A program made the position numbers and the translations under genes. Below, piece after piece: positions 34,881 through 44,123 of a stretch of DNA of 64,000 nt. A model generated the notes under the pieces. That model searched no databases, was not told the DNA's origin, and saw nothing but the letters and a program-made list of their open reading frames with translations. Source of the stretch: Mycolicibacterium neworleansense (GTDB lineage: Bacteria > Actinomycetota > Actinomycetes > Mycobacteriales > Mycobacteriaceae); NCBI RefSeq assembly GCF_001245615.1, contig NZ_CWKH01000001.1, forward strand, positions 2,914,001 to 2,978,000, given 5' to 3'. The stretch's first letter is position 1, and each line of letters starts with the position of its first letter.

Positions 34881-36239
34881 TCAGAGGGCGGCAAAGGCGT
34901 CGCGTACGACCGCCAACGCCTCGATGAGCAGGTCGTCTGAGATCGACAGCGGCGGCAGGAACCGCAACACATTGCCGAAGGTTCCGGCGGTCAGTGTCAG
35001 CACGCCGTTGTCCAGGCAGTGGCGGCTGACGGCGGCCACGGCGTCGCGGTCGGGGGTACGAGTGCCGGGAACGACGAGCTCGGCGGCGATCATGGCGCCA
35101 CGGCCCCGGATATCGCCGAGAACGTCTGTCGTGCTGGCGATCTCGCGAAGTTCGCGCACCAGAATGTCGCCGATGACTTGCGCACGGTCGAGCAATCGAT
35201 GCTGCTCGATCTCGTCGAAGACACCGAGGGCGGCGGCACAGGCCACCGGGTTGCCGCTGTATGTGCCTCCGATCCCGCCGGGATGCGCGGCATCCATGAT
35301 GTCGGCGCGTCCGGTGACCGCCGCCAGTGGCATTCCTCCGGCCAGGCCCTTGGCGGTGACGATCATGTCGGGCACCAAACCGTCATGCTCACTGGCGAAC
35401 CATGTTCCGGTGCGGGCGATGCCGGCCTGCACCTCGTCGGCGACCAGCAGGATGCCGCGGTCGCGGCAGAAGTCGGCCACCGCGGGCAGGAATCCCTCGG
35501 CGGGAACGATGAATCCGCCTTCACCCTGGATGGGTTCGACGACGACGCAGGCCACCGCGTCGGCGCCGATCTGGGCGTCGATCAGTTGGGCGAACTGGCT
35601 GAACGCTTCGGCGGCGCAGTTTTCCGGACCGGACGGCCAGCGGTACGGATAGGCCATCGGCGCGCGATACACCTCGGGAGCGAACGGCCCGAAGCTGTGC
35701 TTGTAGGGCTGGTTCTTGGCGGTCATGGTCATCGTCAGCAGCGAACGGCCGTGGAAGGCGTGGTCGAAGACCACGACGGCGGGCCGCTTGGTGGCGGCGC
35801 GGGCATACTTGACGGCGTTCTCGACGGCTTCGCTGCCGGTGTTGAACAGTGCGGTGCGCTTCTCGAATGCTCCGGGGGCGAGTTGGTTGAGCCTTTCGGC
35901 CACCTCGATATAGGGCTCGTAGGGGGTGGCCAGGAAACAGGTGTGGGTGTAGCGGGCCAGCTGATCGGTGGCGCGCGCGACGACGGCCGGCGCGGCGTTG
36001 CCCACGGTGGTGACGGCGATGCCACTGCCCATGTCGATGAACGAGTTGCCGTCGACGTCGACGATCACCCCGCCGCCGGCACCGGCCGCGTAGATCGGCG
36101 CGCTGCTGGACAGGCCCGCGGGCAGGGCGCCGGCACGGCGCGCAGCCAGTTCGCGCGACCGGGGCCCGGGCACCTCGGTAACCAGTCGGCGTTCCTGGCG
36201 CAGTTCCGGCCCGCCGATCACCGTGTCGAGCATCGTCAT
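34881..36239 (-). CDS. gabT: Class III omega-amino acid aminotransferase (4-aminobutyrate/5-aminovalerate type)
   Basis: This 452-residue PLP aminotransferase of the GABA transaminase type has the PLP lysine Lys297 in VTAKGLAGGMPLAA, the aspartate in ILLVADEVQAGIARTG, and the substrate region NTGSEAVENAVKYAR and VVEPIQGEGGF. It moves the terminal amino group of an omega-amino acid to 2-oxoglutarate, making glutamate. Because it leads an operon with glutaryl-CoA dehydrogenase, 5-aminovalerate (giving glutarate semialdehyde, the DavT reaction) is more likely than 4-aminobutyrate as the main substrate. ATG at 36239 has GGAAGGA upstream. The divergent neighbour is a glutamate dehydrogenase that could recycle the glutamate. 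Confidence 0.9.
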   Translation of the reverse strand: MTMLDTVIGGPELRQERRLVTEVPGPRSRELAARRAGALPAGLSSSAPIYAAGAGGGVIVDVDGNSFIDMGSGIAVTTVGNAAPAVVARATDQLARYTHTCFLATPYEPYIEVAERLNQLAPGAFEKRTALFNTGSEAVENAVKYARAATKRPAVVVFDHAFHGRSLLTMTMTAKNQPYKHSFGPFAPEVYRAPMAYPYRWPSGPENCAAEAFSQFAQLIDAQIGADAVACVVVEPIQGEGGFIVPAEGFLPAVADFCRDRGILLVADEVQAGIARTGTWFASEHDGLVPDMIVTAKGLAGGMPLAAVTGRADIMDAAHPGGIGGTYSGNPVACAAALGVFDEIEQHRLLDRAQVIGDILVRELREIASTTDVLGDIRGRGAMIAAELVVPGTRTPDRDAVAAVSRHCLDNGVLTLTAGTFGNVLRFLPPLSISDDLLIEALAVVRDAFAAL

Positions 36240-36308
36240 CTCGCTCGTTCCTTCCGTCGATGTGACGTCAGCCTATGAATCACCAGGCTATGGCGCCCAT
36301 CGCCGAGT

Positions 36309-36336
36309 TGGACAATTTCATTCAGATAGTTGTCCA
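36309..36336. promoter_or_regulatory. Inverted repeat in divergent aminotransferase/GDH promoter
   Basis: TGGACAA at 36309-36315 and TTGTCCA at 36330-36336 form a perfect 7-bp inverted repeat with a 14-bp spacer, in the 178-bp region between the divergent aminotransferase operon and the glutamate dehydrogenase gene. Its central position would let one regulator act on both transcripts. Which regulator is not clear; the GntR protein at 40418-41170 is the nearest. Confidence 0.45.
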
Positions 36337-36417
36337 TAGTGGAGATTCCGGACCGCAGCCGAAGTCTTCGACACTGTGGGCCTCGAACAGCAGGAAATGC
36401 CGAATGGAGAGACTGTG

Positions 36418-39400
36418 ATGAGCTGTGACGTCGCCACCGCCGGGCGGCTGGATGCCGACGCGATCGCCGATGCGCTCAACCGGATGCAGTCGACGGACGA
36501 GCCGCCGCTCGAGCAGATGCTCTTCGTCGGCCCCGGCGCGCCACAGACCCACCGCGCGGTGGTCGCCTGGGCCGACCCGGCACCGTTGCTGACCGAGGCC
36601 TGCGCCCTGTTCGACCATTTCGGCCTCCAGGTGGCCAACCAGTATCCAGTCACAGTCCCCGGTCATCCATTGACCGTGTCGGCATTCGATTTCGTTGCCC
36701 CGGACAAGTGGCGTGCCGGCAGCGAGAACAAGGTTGCCGACGCGTTCGCTGCGCGCAGCGCCCATGGTTTCCGGATCGATGACCATGCGCGCCTGATCAT
36801 CTCGGCGGGCATCACGTGGCGCGACGTCGTCCTGGTGCGGTCGGCCGGCCGCTTCATGCGCCAAGCGGGGTTGGCCATGTCGGAGGCCTACGTCCTCGAC
36901 ACCTTGACGGACCATACAGACTTCGTTGCCACCCTGGTCGACCTGTTCGCGGCACGGTTCGACCCGCAGTTGTGCGATCGGGAATCACGGGTGGCCGACG
37001 CGCAAAGCCGATTGGAGAGCCTGATCGAGGCAACCACGTCCGTCGATGAGGACCGGATATTGCGGGCATTCACCTCATTCATGTCGGCGACGTTGCGCAC
37101 CAACTGGTTTCAGCGTGGTTCCGACGGCCGGCCCAAACGTCACGCCTCGTTTCTCATCGACTCCTCGATGCTCCACCCGCGCGGACCGATCGTCCCGTTC
37201 CGGGAGATCTTCGTCGACAGTGAGGACGTCGAGGGAATCCACGCCCGCAGCGGACCGGTCGCGCGTGGCGGGCTTCGATTCTCTGACCGACCTGAGGACT
37301 ACCGCACCGAAGTCCTCGGGCTGATGAAGACCCAGACCGTCAAGAACTCACCGATCGTACCGGTCGGCGCCAAGGGCGCATTCGTGCGAAAGGACCCGAT
37401 GGTCAGTGCCGAACAGTGCTACCGCACCTTCGTCGCCGGCCTGCTCGACCTCACCGACAACCTCCTCGACGATCGTGTCTGCCCGCCCGAACACACCGTG
37501 ACCTACGGCGGAAATGACACCTACCTGGTGGTGGCGGCCGACAAGGGCACTGCCCGATTCTCCGATGTCGCCAACGAGCTGGCGGTGGACCGCGGATTCT
37601 GGTTGGGAGATGCGTTCGCCTCCGGTGGGTCAGCGGGATACGACCACAAGAAGATGGGCATCACCGCCCGCGGGGCATGGGTGTCGGTCCGCGCACACTT
37701 CGCCGACCTCGGCCGCGATGCCGACGCCGAACCCATCACCGTCGTGGGTATCGGCGACATGTCCGGCGACGTCTTCGGCAACGGAATGCTGTTGTCGCCC
37801 AATCTCAAACTGCTGGCGGCCTTCGACCACCGCCACATCTTCGTCGACCCGGATCCCGACCCACGGGCCGGCTACGCCGAGCGAACCCGATTGGCCGCCA
37901 TGCCGGCCAGCAGCTGGGACGACTACGACCGGACCGAGCTGTCTCCCGGGGGCGGGGTCTGGTCGCGCAATGCCAAGCGAATCGGCCTGCCGGTCGCGGC
38001 TCGCGAGGCACTGGGCATCACCGCAGAAACCGTCACCCCCAACGACGTCATCCGTGCCATCCTCACCGCCGACGCGGATCTGCTGTGGAACGGCGGCATC
38101 GGCACCTATGTGAAGTCCGCACGCGAAAACAACACCGACGCAGCCGATCCGGCCAACGACGCCATCCGCGTCAACGCAGACCAGCTGCGCGTGACCGTCA
38201 TCGGCGAGGGTGGGAACCTCGGGCTGACGCAACGTGCCCGCGTCGAATACGCTCTGGCCGGCGGCCGGATCAACGCCGACTTCATCGACAATGCCGCGGG
38301 AGTGGCCTCATCCGACCGCGAGGTCAACCTCAAGATAGCCCTGCAATCGGCCCTACTCGCGCAGCGCGTCAGCGCTGCCGGACGCGACGAGATGTTGGCC
38401 GGCTGCCAGGCCGAGGTCGCCGCCGCGGTACTGCGCGGCTGCGAGAACCAGGTTCGGGCCATCAGTCTGGCCGAGGCGCAGGCAGCTCAGCTGCTCAACC
38501 GCCACGAACGACTGATCGATAATCTAGAGCAGGTCTCCGGCATCAGCCGCACTGCCGAAATGCTGCCCAGCAGAGTAGAACTCGTCTCGCGTACTCGCGC
38601 CGGCCGCGGGTTGACGCGTCCGGAGATCGCGGTGCTGCTGGCGCATTCCAAAAACGTCGTGCGCGACGAGCTGCTGGATTCCGCGGTGCCCGACGATCCG
38701 ATCTTCTCTACCACGTTGCGCGACTACTTCCCCACGTCATTCCGCATCCACCTCGATGCCGACATCTCTTGTCATCGACTTGCCCGGGAGATCATCGCCA
38801 CCCAGATCGCCGACGACCTGATCAACCACGTCGGTCCGGGCCTGATCTATCAACTCGACGAGCGCCTGGGCGTACCCACACCGATGGTTGCCGCGGCCTA
38901 CACCGTGGTGCGCCATCTCTTCGGGATCGATGAAATGTGGCGCGAGGCACTCGAGCAGACCGCAGGCGGCCCGGCCCAGCGCAACGTTGCGCTGCACTCG
39001 GTACAGCACTTCATCGAACACACCGCGGGGCGCTTGTTGCTACGCCACGGCGGCAACCTCGACATCGGCACCACCATCGCGGCCTACCGGCGACACGTCG
39101 ATACCCTGCACCACCACCGCCGTGACTTCGGCGACCGTTGGCCCCGGCTGCGCCCGGACTCATTGGACCTCAGTCGCACGGCGACCAGAATGGGCGTCGA
39201 CATCACCGCCGTGGCGCACGTGTTCCTTGCGATCGACGACCAACTCGACCTGGACTGGATCGAATGCGGACTGCGGGCACACATCACGCCGACCTGGTGG
39301 GATGCCATGGGCACCAGCGCTATCCGCGATCAACTGGCCGACACCCGCCATCAGCTGACGGCTGCGGTGCTGAGTCTGGCCGCCGACCCGGAGGAAGCAC

Positions 39401-39558
39401 GGCGCCTGTGGCGGGACGGCGCAGCGACGGCGCTGGCGAGGTTCAGCCGGATGCGCGCCGAACTGGGCCGCGACAACGTCGTCGATGTGGCCCGCGGGGC
39501 CAGTGTTCTGGCCGAACTCGCGCTACTCCTTCGCCACACCCACGGCCTGGCCCGCTGA
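36418..39558 (+). CDS. Short form of the large NAD-specific glutamate dehydrogenase
   Basis: This protein of about 1046 residues matches the catalytic part of the bacterial 180-kDa NAD-glutamate dehydrogenase family. Visible segments include GGLRFSDRPEDYRTEVLGLMK, VPVGAKGAFV, TYGGNDTYLVVAADKGTA and VVGIGDMSGDVFGNGML. It lacks the ~500-residue N-terminal regulatory region of the usual ~1600-residue enzymes such as M. tuberculosis Rv2476c. The reaction is glutamate plus NAD to 2-oxoglutarate, ammonium and NADH. ATG at 36418 has GGAGAG six bases upstream; in-frame starts at 36376 (GTG) and 36397 are alternatives. Divergent pairing with the omega-aminotransferase operon suggests it regenerates 2-oxoglutarate and releases the amine nitrogen. 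Confidence 0.88.
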   Translation: MSCDVATAGRLDADAIADALNRMQSTDEPPLEQMLFVGPGAPQTHRAVVAWADPAPLLTEACALFDHFGLQVANQYPVTVPGHPLTVSAFDFVAPDKWRAGSENKVADAFAARSAHGFRIDDHARLIISAGITWRDVVLVRSAGRFMRQAGLAMSEAYVLDTLTDHTDFVATLVDLFAARFDPQLCDRESRVADAQSRLESLIEATTSVDEDRILRAFTSFMSATLRTNWFQRGSDGRPKRHASFLIDSSMLHPRGPIVPFREIFVDSEDVEGIHARSGPVARGGLRFSDRPEDYRTEVLGLMKTQTVKNSPIVPVGAKGAFVRKDPMVSAEQCYRTFVAGLLDLTDNLLDDRVCPPEHTVTYGGNDTYLVVAADKGTARFSDVANELAVDRGFWLGDAFASGGSAGYDHKKMGITARGAWVSVRAHFADLGRDADAEPITVVGIGDMSGDVFGNGMLLSPNLKLLAAFDHRHIFVDPDPDPRAGYAERTRLAAMPASSWDDYDRTELSPGGGVWSRNAKRIGLPVAAREALGITAETVTPNDVIRAILTADADLLWNGGIGTYVKSARENNTDAADPANDAIRVNADQLRVTVIGEGGNLGLTQRARVEYALAGGRINADFIDNAAGVASSDREVNLKIALQSALLAQRVSAAGRDEMLAGCQAEVAAAVLRGCENQVRAISLAEAQAAQLLNRHERLIDNLEQVSGISRTAEMLPSRVELVSRTRAGRGLTRPEIAVLLAHSKNVVRDELLDSAVPDDPIFSTTLRDYFPTSFRIHLDADISCHRLAREIIATQIADDLINHVGPGLIYQLDERLGVPTPMVAAAYTVVRHLFGIDEMWREALEQTAGGPAQRNVALHSVQHFIEHTAGRLLLRHGGNLDIGTTIAAYRRHVDTLHHHRRDFGDRWPRLRPDSLDLSRTATRMGVDITAVAHVFLAIDDQLDLDWIECGLRAHITPTWWDAMGTSAIRDQLADTRHQLTAAVLSLAADPEEARRLWRDGAATALARFSRMRAELGRDNVVDVARGASVLAELALLLRHTHGLAR

Positions 39559-39584
39559 GCCGGCGCAACCGGTCAGCCGGCCAC

Positions 39585-40421
39585 TCACAAAGTGCCGCTC
39601 AGCGACACCAACGCCCATGGTGTCGCTGAAACCGGCAGAGCTGTAGGCGAACTCGGGTCCTCAAGTTTGGACCCTGCGACATGCTCAGCGTCGTTGGCGA
39701 CGATCACCCGACCCTCGGAGTTGGTGAGCGCCACGGGCGTGCGATGCGCGGCGAACGTCGGCAACAGTGCGGCGTCCAGTCGGGCCACCGGTACATCGGC
39801 GCCTGCCACGCCGATGAATTCCCCACGCCCGGAGGTCACCGGCACGGCGAACGTACACACGTACAGATCGACGCCGGTGTAGTCCAGGTAGGGCCCGTAC
39901 ACCCACCGGGTGCCGCGATCGCGGGGCACGGAATACCACTCCATCGTGGAGTAGTCGTAGAAGTACTCGCTGCCCGGATTGAGATCCAGTTCGAGTCGTT
40001 GTGCCTCCCCACCGGTTTTGGGGTTTGGCTGCCACCACTCGAGGTACCGAGGAACGTCGGCCAACGCGCTGTCCGCGACGACGAATCCGACCCCGTTCAC
40101 CAAATGTGCTTGCCGATGCAATTCAGCGATCACCGGGTCGCGGAGTGCCGCGAGGTCGGTCGAGGTCGGCCTGGCACCCGAGTCTTCGACGCGGTCCCAC
40201 AGTGCACGGGTCGTGACTGCGACCGTGCTCAGCGAGGCGAAGATGTCCTCGACGAGTGAGGTCACTGCCGCGGACACCAACTCGAGCGCCGCATCGCCGT
40301 TCTCGGCGCGAAACGACCGGTCCGTTCCGTTCGCCATCATCTCGAATGCCCTTCCGTCTGTATCGGCGTCAGCCTCGGCACCGGCGCCCGGCAGGATGCC
40401 GGATCGATCTTGCGGACTCAT
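39585..40421 (-). CDS. Soluble Cache-domain sensor protein
   Basis: This 278-residue protein has no signal peptide or membrane segment but carries an extracellular-sensor-type Cache fold. After helices with DIFASLSTVAVTTRALWDRV comes the ligand-pocket pattern TMEWYSVPRDRGTRWVYGPY, then LDYTGVD, and the closing GEFIGVAGADVPV. The WY, W, PY-x-D and final Asp arrangement resembles dCache domains that bind amino acids or amines. ATG at 40421 overlaps the upstream GntR stop as ATGA, so the two proteins are probably made together. A cytoplasmic Cache protein co-encoded with a repressor suggests a separate ligand-sensing partner. No enzyme motif is seen. Confidence 0.75.
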   Translation of the reverse strand: MSPQDRSGILPGAGAEADADTDGRAFEMMANGTDRSFRAENGDAALELVSAAVTSLVEDIFASLSTVAVTTRALWDRVEDSGARPTSTDLAALRDPVIAELHRQAHLVNGVGFVVADSALADVPRYLEWWQPNPKTGGEAQRLELDLNPGSEYFYDYSTMEWYSVPRDRGTRWVYGPYLDYTGVDLYVCTFAVPVTSGRGEFIGVAGADVPVARLDAALLPTFAAHRTPVALTNSEGRVIVANDAEHVAGSKLEDPSSPTALPVSATPWALVSLSGTL

Positions 40422-41170
40422 GCTCTGGCGAGCTCCATCCGCAGGCCGATGAGCCGTCGGATGGTCAGCGCGCCGTACTCCTCTGCCAATGATCGCGCGG
40501 CAGACTCATCCCCGGCCTCGATCGCGTCGACAAGACGGTGATGGGTGGCCGCCTCAACCGCGGGGTCCAACCCCAGCCGCGGCAACCAGACCATCGCTGC
40601 CAGCTCAGCCTGAATGTTCACCTCCGCGCGGGTGAGGCGAGCGGACTGCGAACACACCGCGATCTCGATCTGGAAGCGACTGTCGGCACGACGGCTGGCG
40701 ATCGCGTCCTGGCTGTTCGCCAGACGATCGGCCAGCGTCCGAAGCCGGGCGATATCGGCTGACACGGCTCGGCGGGTCGCCAGCACGGCAGTCGCACCGG
40801 CGACCGCGAAGTGCTCGTCCCCCAGGTCACGCAAGCCCTCGACGGTCAGCTCCTGCAGCAGCGCGAGCGATCGCGTGTGCACGTCTTCAGCTGACGCACG
40901 GACGAAGCTTCCGCCGCCGCGACCTCGCTTCGTCACCACCAGCCCCTGCTCCCGCAAGATGGCCAGCGCTTCACGCAGGGTCACGGTCGATACGCCGAGT
41001 TGAGTGGCCAGATCGATCTCGCTCGGAAGTTGCTCCCCGTCAGAGATCACCCCGAGACCGATCGCGGCAGAGATCCGCGCCACCACGGCATCCGTGCGTG
41101 GGCCACTGCCCGCCAGCGGCGACAGCACGGCCCCTACCGCGGTCAGGCCGCGCAACTGTTCGACCGCCAC
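40418..41170 (-). CDS. GntR/FadR-family transcriptional regulator
   Basis: This 250-residue regulator has a GntR winged helix (LPSEIDLATQLGVSTVTLRE, then ALAILREQGLVVTKRGRGGGSFVR) at about residues 45-90. A helical FCD-like C-terminal domain ends in RLVDAIEAGDESAARSLAEEYG. The start is GTG at 41170, preceded by AGGAGGG at ideal distance; an in-frame TTG at 41191 is poorer. It is divergent from the permease-P450 operon and overlaps the Cache-protein gene. The best inference is a repressor of the amine operon. By recall, a GntR-type protein (PipR) represses the P450 gene pipA for piperidine use in M. smegmatis, a comparable layout. Confidence 0.88.
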   Translation of the reverse strand: MAVEQLRGLTAVGAVLSPLAGSGPRTDAVVARISAAIGLGVISDGEQLPSEIDLATQLGVSTVTLREALAILREQGLVVTKRGRGGGSFVRASAEDVHTRSLALLQELTVEGLRDLGDEHFAVAGATAVLATRRAVSADIARLRTLADRLANSQDAIASRRADSRFQIEIAVCSQSARLTRAEVNIQAELAAMVWLPRLGLDPAVEAATHHRLVDAIEAGDESAARSLAEEYGALTIRRLIGLRMELARA

Positions 41171-41217
41171 TGTTCCCTCCTGCCAGGGCAATTTCGACGA
41201 TGGTACGCGATAAGTCT

Positions 41218-41245
41218 TGAACTATGAACTATGGTCCTTTATGTT
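41218..41245 (+). promoter_or_regulatory. Candidate promoter of the permease-P450 operon with overlapping tandem repeat
   Basis: TTGAAC at 41218-41223 and TATGTT at 41240-41245 are spaced by 16 bases and look like -35 and -10 elements. The -35 overlaps two adjacent copies of GAACTAT (41219-41225 and 41226-41232), a plausible GntR contact site. The surrounding 50 bases are notably AT-rich for this genome. Confidence 0.4.
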
Positions 41246-41312
41246 TTAATTCTATGGCTTGTCTCACAGCCCGCCCCTGAACATGGCCCCTGACACAGAA
41301 AGCCGGCCGCCT

Positions 41313-42824
41313 ATGTCGAAATCTCCCGAGCCGCACGACGAGGACCACGCGCAACTCGCCGCGCTCGGCTTCCAGTCCGAGTTCAAACGAGACATGAGCC
41401 TGTGGGCCAATTTCTCGCTCGGCTTCACCTATCTCTCGCCGGTCGTCGGCATCTACACCGTCTTCGCGTTCGCACTCGCCGCGGCAGGGCCGCCAATGAT
41501 CTGGAGCCTGCTGATCGCCGGCTTCGGGCAGATGCTGGTCGCGCTGGTGTTCAGCGAGGTCGTCGCGCAGTTCCCGGTGGCCGGCGGCGTGTACCCGTGG
41601 GCCCGCCGACTGTGGGGCCGCAAATGGGCGTGGATGACCGGGTGGGTGTACATGTTCGCACTGCTGGCCACCATCGCCGGCGTCGCCTACGGTGCCGGTC
41701 CGTTCGTGGCGACCGTCTTCGGCTTCACCTCAACGGTTTACACCACCGTCGTCTGCGCGCTGATCGTGCTGCTGCTGGCCACCGTCATCAACCTCACCGG
41801 CACCAAGATGCTGAGCTACTTCGCGATCTTCGGCTTCACCGCCGAACTCATCGGCGCGCTGATCGTCGGCGGGTGGCTGCTACTCACCCAACGTCACCAT
41901 GGCCTGGGCGTGCTGTTCGACAGCTTCGGGGCGCAGGGCGAGCACAGCTTCCTCTACGCGTTTCTCGCGGCCAGCCTGATCGGCGTTTTCCAGTACTACG
42001 GATTCGAGGCCTGCGGTGACGTCGCCGAGGAAGTCCGCAACCCCGGAGTGCAGATCCCGAAGTCGATGCGACGGACGATCTACATCGGCGGCGCCGCAGC
42101 TACTTTCGTCTGCCTCAGCCTGGTTCTGTCGGTCGTCGACATCGGCGCGGTGATCCGCGGCGAGGACGTCGATCCGATCTCGACGGTGCTGGCCACGGCC
42201 TTCGGACCGGTCGGATCCAAGATCGTGCTCTGCATCGTGCTGATCTCGTTCGTGTCCTGCGCCCTGAGCCTGCAGGCCGCGGCCAGCCGGTTGCTCTACT
42301 CGTACGGCCGCGACGGCATGATCGTCGGCTCCAAGTTGTGGGCCCGGTTCGACAAGAAACGGCACGTGCCTCCGTACGCGCTGCTCGCCGCCGCGGTCAT
42401 CCCCGCCGCCCTCATCATCGGATCGATCGTCTCCACCGACGCGCTGACCAAGCTCATCAGCTTCGGTTCGGTCGGCATCTACATCGCTTTCCAGATGGTC
42501 GTGTTCGCCGCCCTGCGGGCACGCATCAAAGGATGGAACCCGAGCGGGAAGTACCGCCTCGGCCGGTGGGGGATGGTGGTCAACGTTGGCGCCCTGGTCT
42601 ATGGGGTCGCCGCGATCATCAACATCTGTTGGCCCCGGACGCCCGAGGCGCCCTGGTACGACAACTACATCGTGCTGCTGATGTCAGCCGTCGTCATCGG
42701 GCTTGGTCTGCTCTACATGGCCATCGTCCGCTCCCACTCCAACGGCACCACGCCGCACGCCGACGCGATCCCGACGGCCGCGACCGATACACCGGAGACA
42801 TCCGTTGTGGCGCAGCCGGTTTAG
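41313..42824 (+). CDS. APC-superfamily amino acid/amine permease
   Basis: This permease of about 503 residues has roughly 12 membrane helices. The N-terminal part reads LAALGFQSEFKRDMSLWANFS, then LGFTYLSPVVGIYTVF, the pattern of the amino-acid/choline/GABA permease group. FEACGDVAEEVRNPGVQIPKSM is the conserved loop after helix 6. It would bring the amine or amino-acid substrate of the operon into the cell. ATG at 41313 is used; ATG at 41283 is in frame and neither has a strong ribosome site. It is the first gene of the operon and is followed after 38 bases by the P450. Confidence 0.88.
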   Translation: MSKSPEPHDEDHAQLAALGFQSEFKRDMSLWANFSLGFTYLSPVVGIYTVFAFALAAAGPPMIWSLLIAGFGQMLVALVFSEVVAQFPVAGGVYPWARRLWGRKWAWMTGWVYMFALLATIAGVAYGAGPFVATVFGFTSTVYTTVVCALIVLLLATVINLTGTKMLSYFAIFGFTAELIGALIVGGWLLLTQRHHGLGVLFDSFGAQGEHSFLYAFLAASLIGVFQYYGFEACGDVAEEVRNPGVQIPKSMRRTIYIGGAAATFVCLSLVLSVVDIGAVIRGEDVDPISTVLATAFGPVGSKIVLCIVLISFVSCALSLQAAASRLLYSYGRDGMIVGSKLWARFDKKRHVPPYALLAAAVIPAALIIGSIVSTDALTKLISFGSVGIYIAFQMVVFAALRARIKGWNPSGKYRLGRWGMVVNVGALVYGVAAIINICWPRTPEAPWYDNYIVLLMSAVVIGLGLLYMAIVRSHSNGTTPHADAIPTAATDTPETSVVAQPV

Positions 42825-42862
42825 CCGATCAGCCAAATTACGATCACCAAAGGAGAGTCGCC

Positions 42863-44074
42863 ATGACTCCGAACACCATCGCCGCCGGCACCGGCACCGA
42901 GGCGCCTCGCCTGCAGGTCACCGATCCCTCATTCTCGATCACCTCGGACGTGGTCCACGATGCCCGTGAGGCCAGCTGGTTCGCCCATACCGAGTACGGG
43001 ATCGCCGTCCTGCGCTACCACGAGGTCAGCGAGCTCATGCACCATCCGAGCCTGCGCCAGGGCAGCGTGCACTGGCCGTCCCACAACGGGGTCACCGCCG
43101 GCCCGTTCCTGGATTGGTGGAACAGCTGGATCCTCAACAAGGAGGGCCAAGAGCACCGCCGACTGCGGACGCTGCTCAACCCGGCGTTCTCCAAGCGGTT
43201 GATCAAAGGCCTGGTGCCTCGATTCCAGGCGCTGGCAGGCGAACTCATCGACGCCTTCGCCGAGCGGGGCGAGTGTGAGTTCATCTCAGAGTTCGCCGAT
43301 CCGTACGCCGCCCGGGTCATCGCCATCATGCTCGGCCTGCCCGAGTCGGAGTGGGAAATCATCGCCCGCGAATCCGCCACCATCGGGCTGGCGATGGGCA
43401 TCACCTTCAAACAGGAGCTGCCGCGGATCGAAGCCGCCCTGGCCACGCTGTTCGAGTACGCCGATGCCGCGATCGCCGACCGCGAGGCCAACCCGCGCGA
43501 CGATTTCACCACCACGCTGGTGCAGGCGAAGAACGACGGTGGCCTGTCCACCGACGAACTGCGCGATGCCTTCGTGCTGATGATCTTCGGCGGTTACGAC
43601 ACCACCCGCAACCAACTCGGCCTGGCGATGCGGAGCTTAATCGACCACCCCGCACAGTGGGATCTGCTCGCGCAGAATCCCGCTCTGGGCGGCAAGGCGG
43701 TCGAGGAGGTGATGCGGACCAACCCGACCGTCCGCTGGGTGACCCGCGAGGCCACTGAGGACTTCGAATACCAGGGACTGGCGATCAGCGCCGGAACCAC
43801 CGTCCACCTGTTCAGCGAATCATCGGGCACCGATCCACGGGTGTTCGGGGAGCCCAGCTTCGACATCGCCGCAGACCGCAAGCCGCACTTCGGTTTCGGT
43901 GGCGGAGCGCACCACTGCCTGGGGCACTTCGTCGCCCGCGCCGACATGGCCGAGGCGCTGCCGCTGCTGGCCCGCCGGCTGCGTGACCCGAAGCTGCTCG
44001 ACGGTGCCGACTGGATGCCCGACTCGGGCAACACCGGCGCGAACAAGCTCCCGATCAGCTTCACCCCGGCCTGA
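42863..44074 (+). CDS. Cytochrome P450, probable amine hydroxylase
   Basis: This 403-residue soluble bacterial P450 has heme-thiolate Cys352 in FGFGGGAHHCLGHFVAR, the ExxR pair (Glu282, Arg285) in AVEEVMR, and the I-helix oxygen-activation motif GGYDTT at 243-248. AAAGGAGAG lies just before ATG 42863. The operon also encodes a PDR-type 2Fe-2S reductase, which could feed it directly. No separate ferredoxin gene is present, unlike the mor system of mycobacterial morpholine degraders as I recall it. Its setting among a permease, a gamma-glutamylamide ligase, two hydrolases and aldehyde dehydrogenases points to oxidation of an amine or of a glutamylated amine. The true substrate is unknown. Confidence 0.92.
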   Translation: MTPNTIAAGTGTEAPRLQVTDPSFSITSDVVHDAREASWFAHTEYGIAVLRYHEVSELMHHPSLRQGSVHWPSHNGVTAGPFLDWWNSWILNKEGQEHRRLRTLLNPAFSKRLIKGLVPRFQALAGELIDAFAERGECEFISEFADPYAARVIAIMLGLPESEWEIIARESATIGLAMGITFKQELPRIEAALATLFEYADAAIADREANPRDDFTTTLVQAKNDGGLSTDELRDAFVLMIFGGYDTTRNQLGLAMRSLIDHPAQWDLLAQNPALGGKAVEEVMRTNPTVRWVTREATEDFEYQGLAISAGTTVHLFSESSGTDPRVFGEPSFDIAADRKPHFGFGGGAHHCLGHFVARADMAEALPLLARRLRDPKLLDGADWMPDSGNTGANKLPISFTPA

Positions 44075-44123
44075 GCGGGCCATCCAATCCAACCACCACA
44101 CTCATCCCGAAAGGTCCGCGTCC

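Noticed and set aside
31014..36239. Simple 4-aminobutyrate (GABA shunt) operon
   Set aside because: A GABA route needs only a transaminase and a succinate-semialdehyde dehydrogenase. The glutaryl-CoA dehydrogenase with its carboxylate-binding Arg and the CoA-transferase point to a C5 substrate.
42863..44074. Naming the P450 as MorA/PipA (CYP151)
   Set aside because: Context and size are similar, but the ferredoxin gene of the mor system is missing and I cannot align the sequences here. An identity search against CYP151 members would decide.
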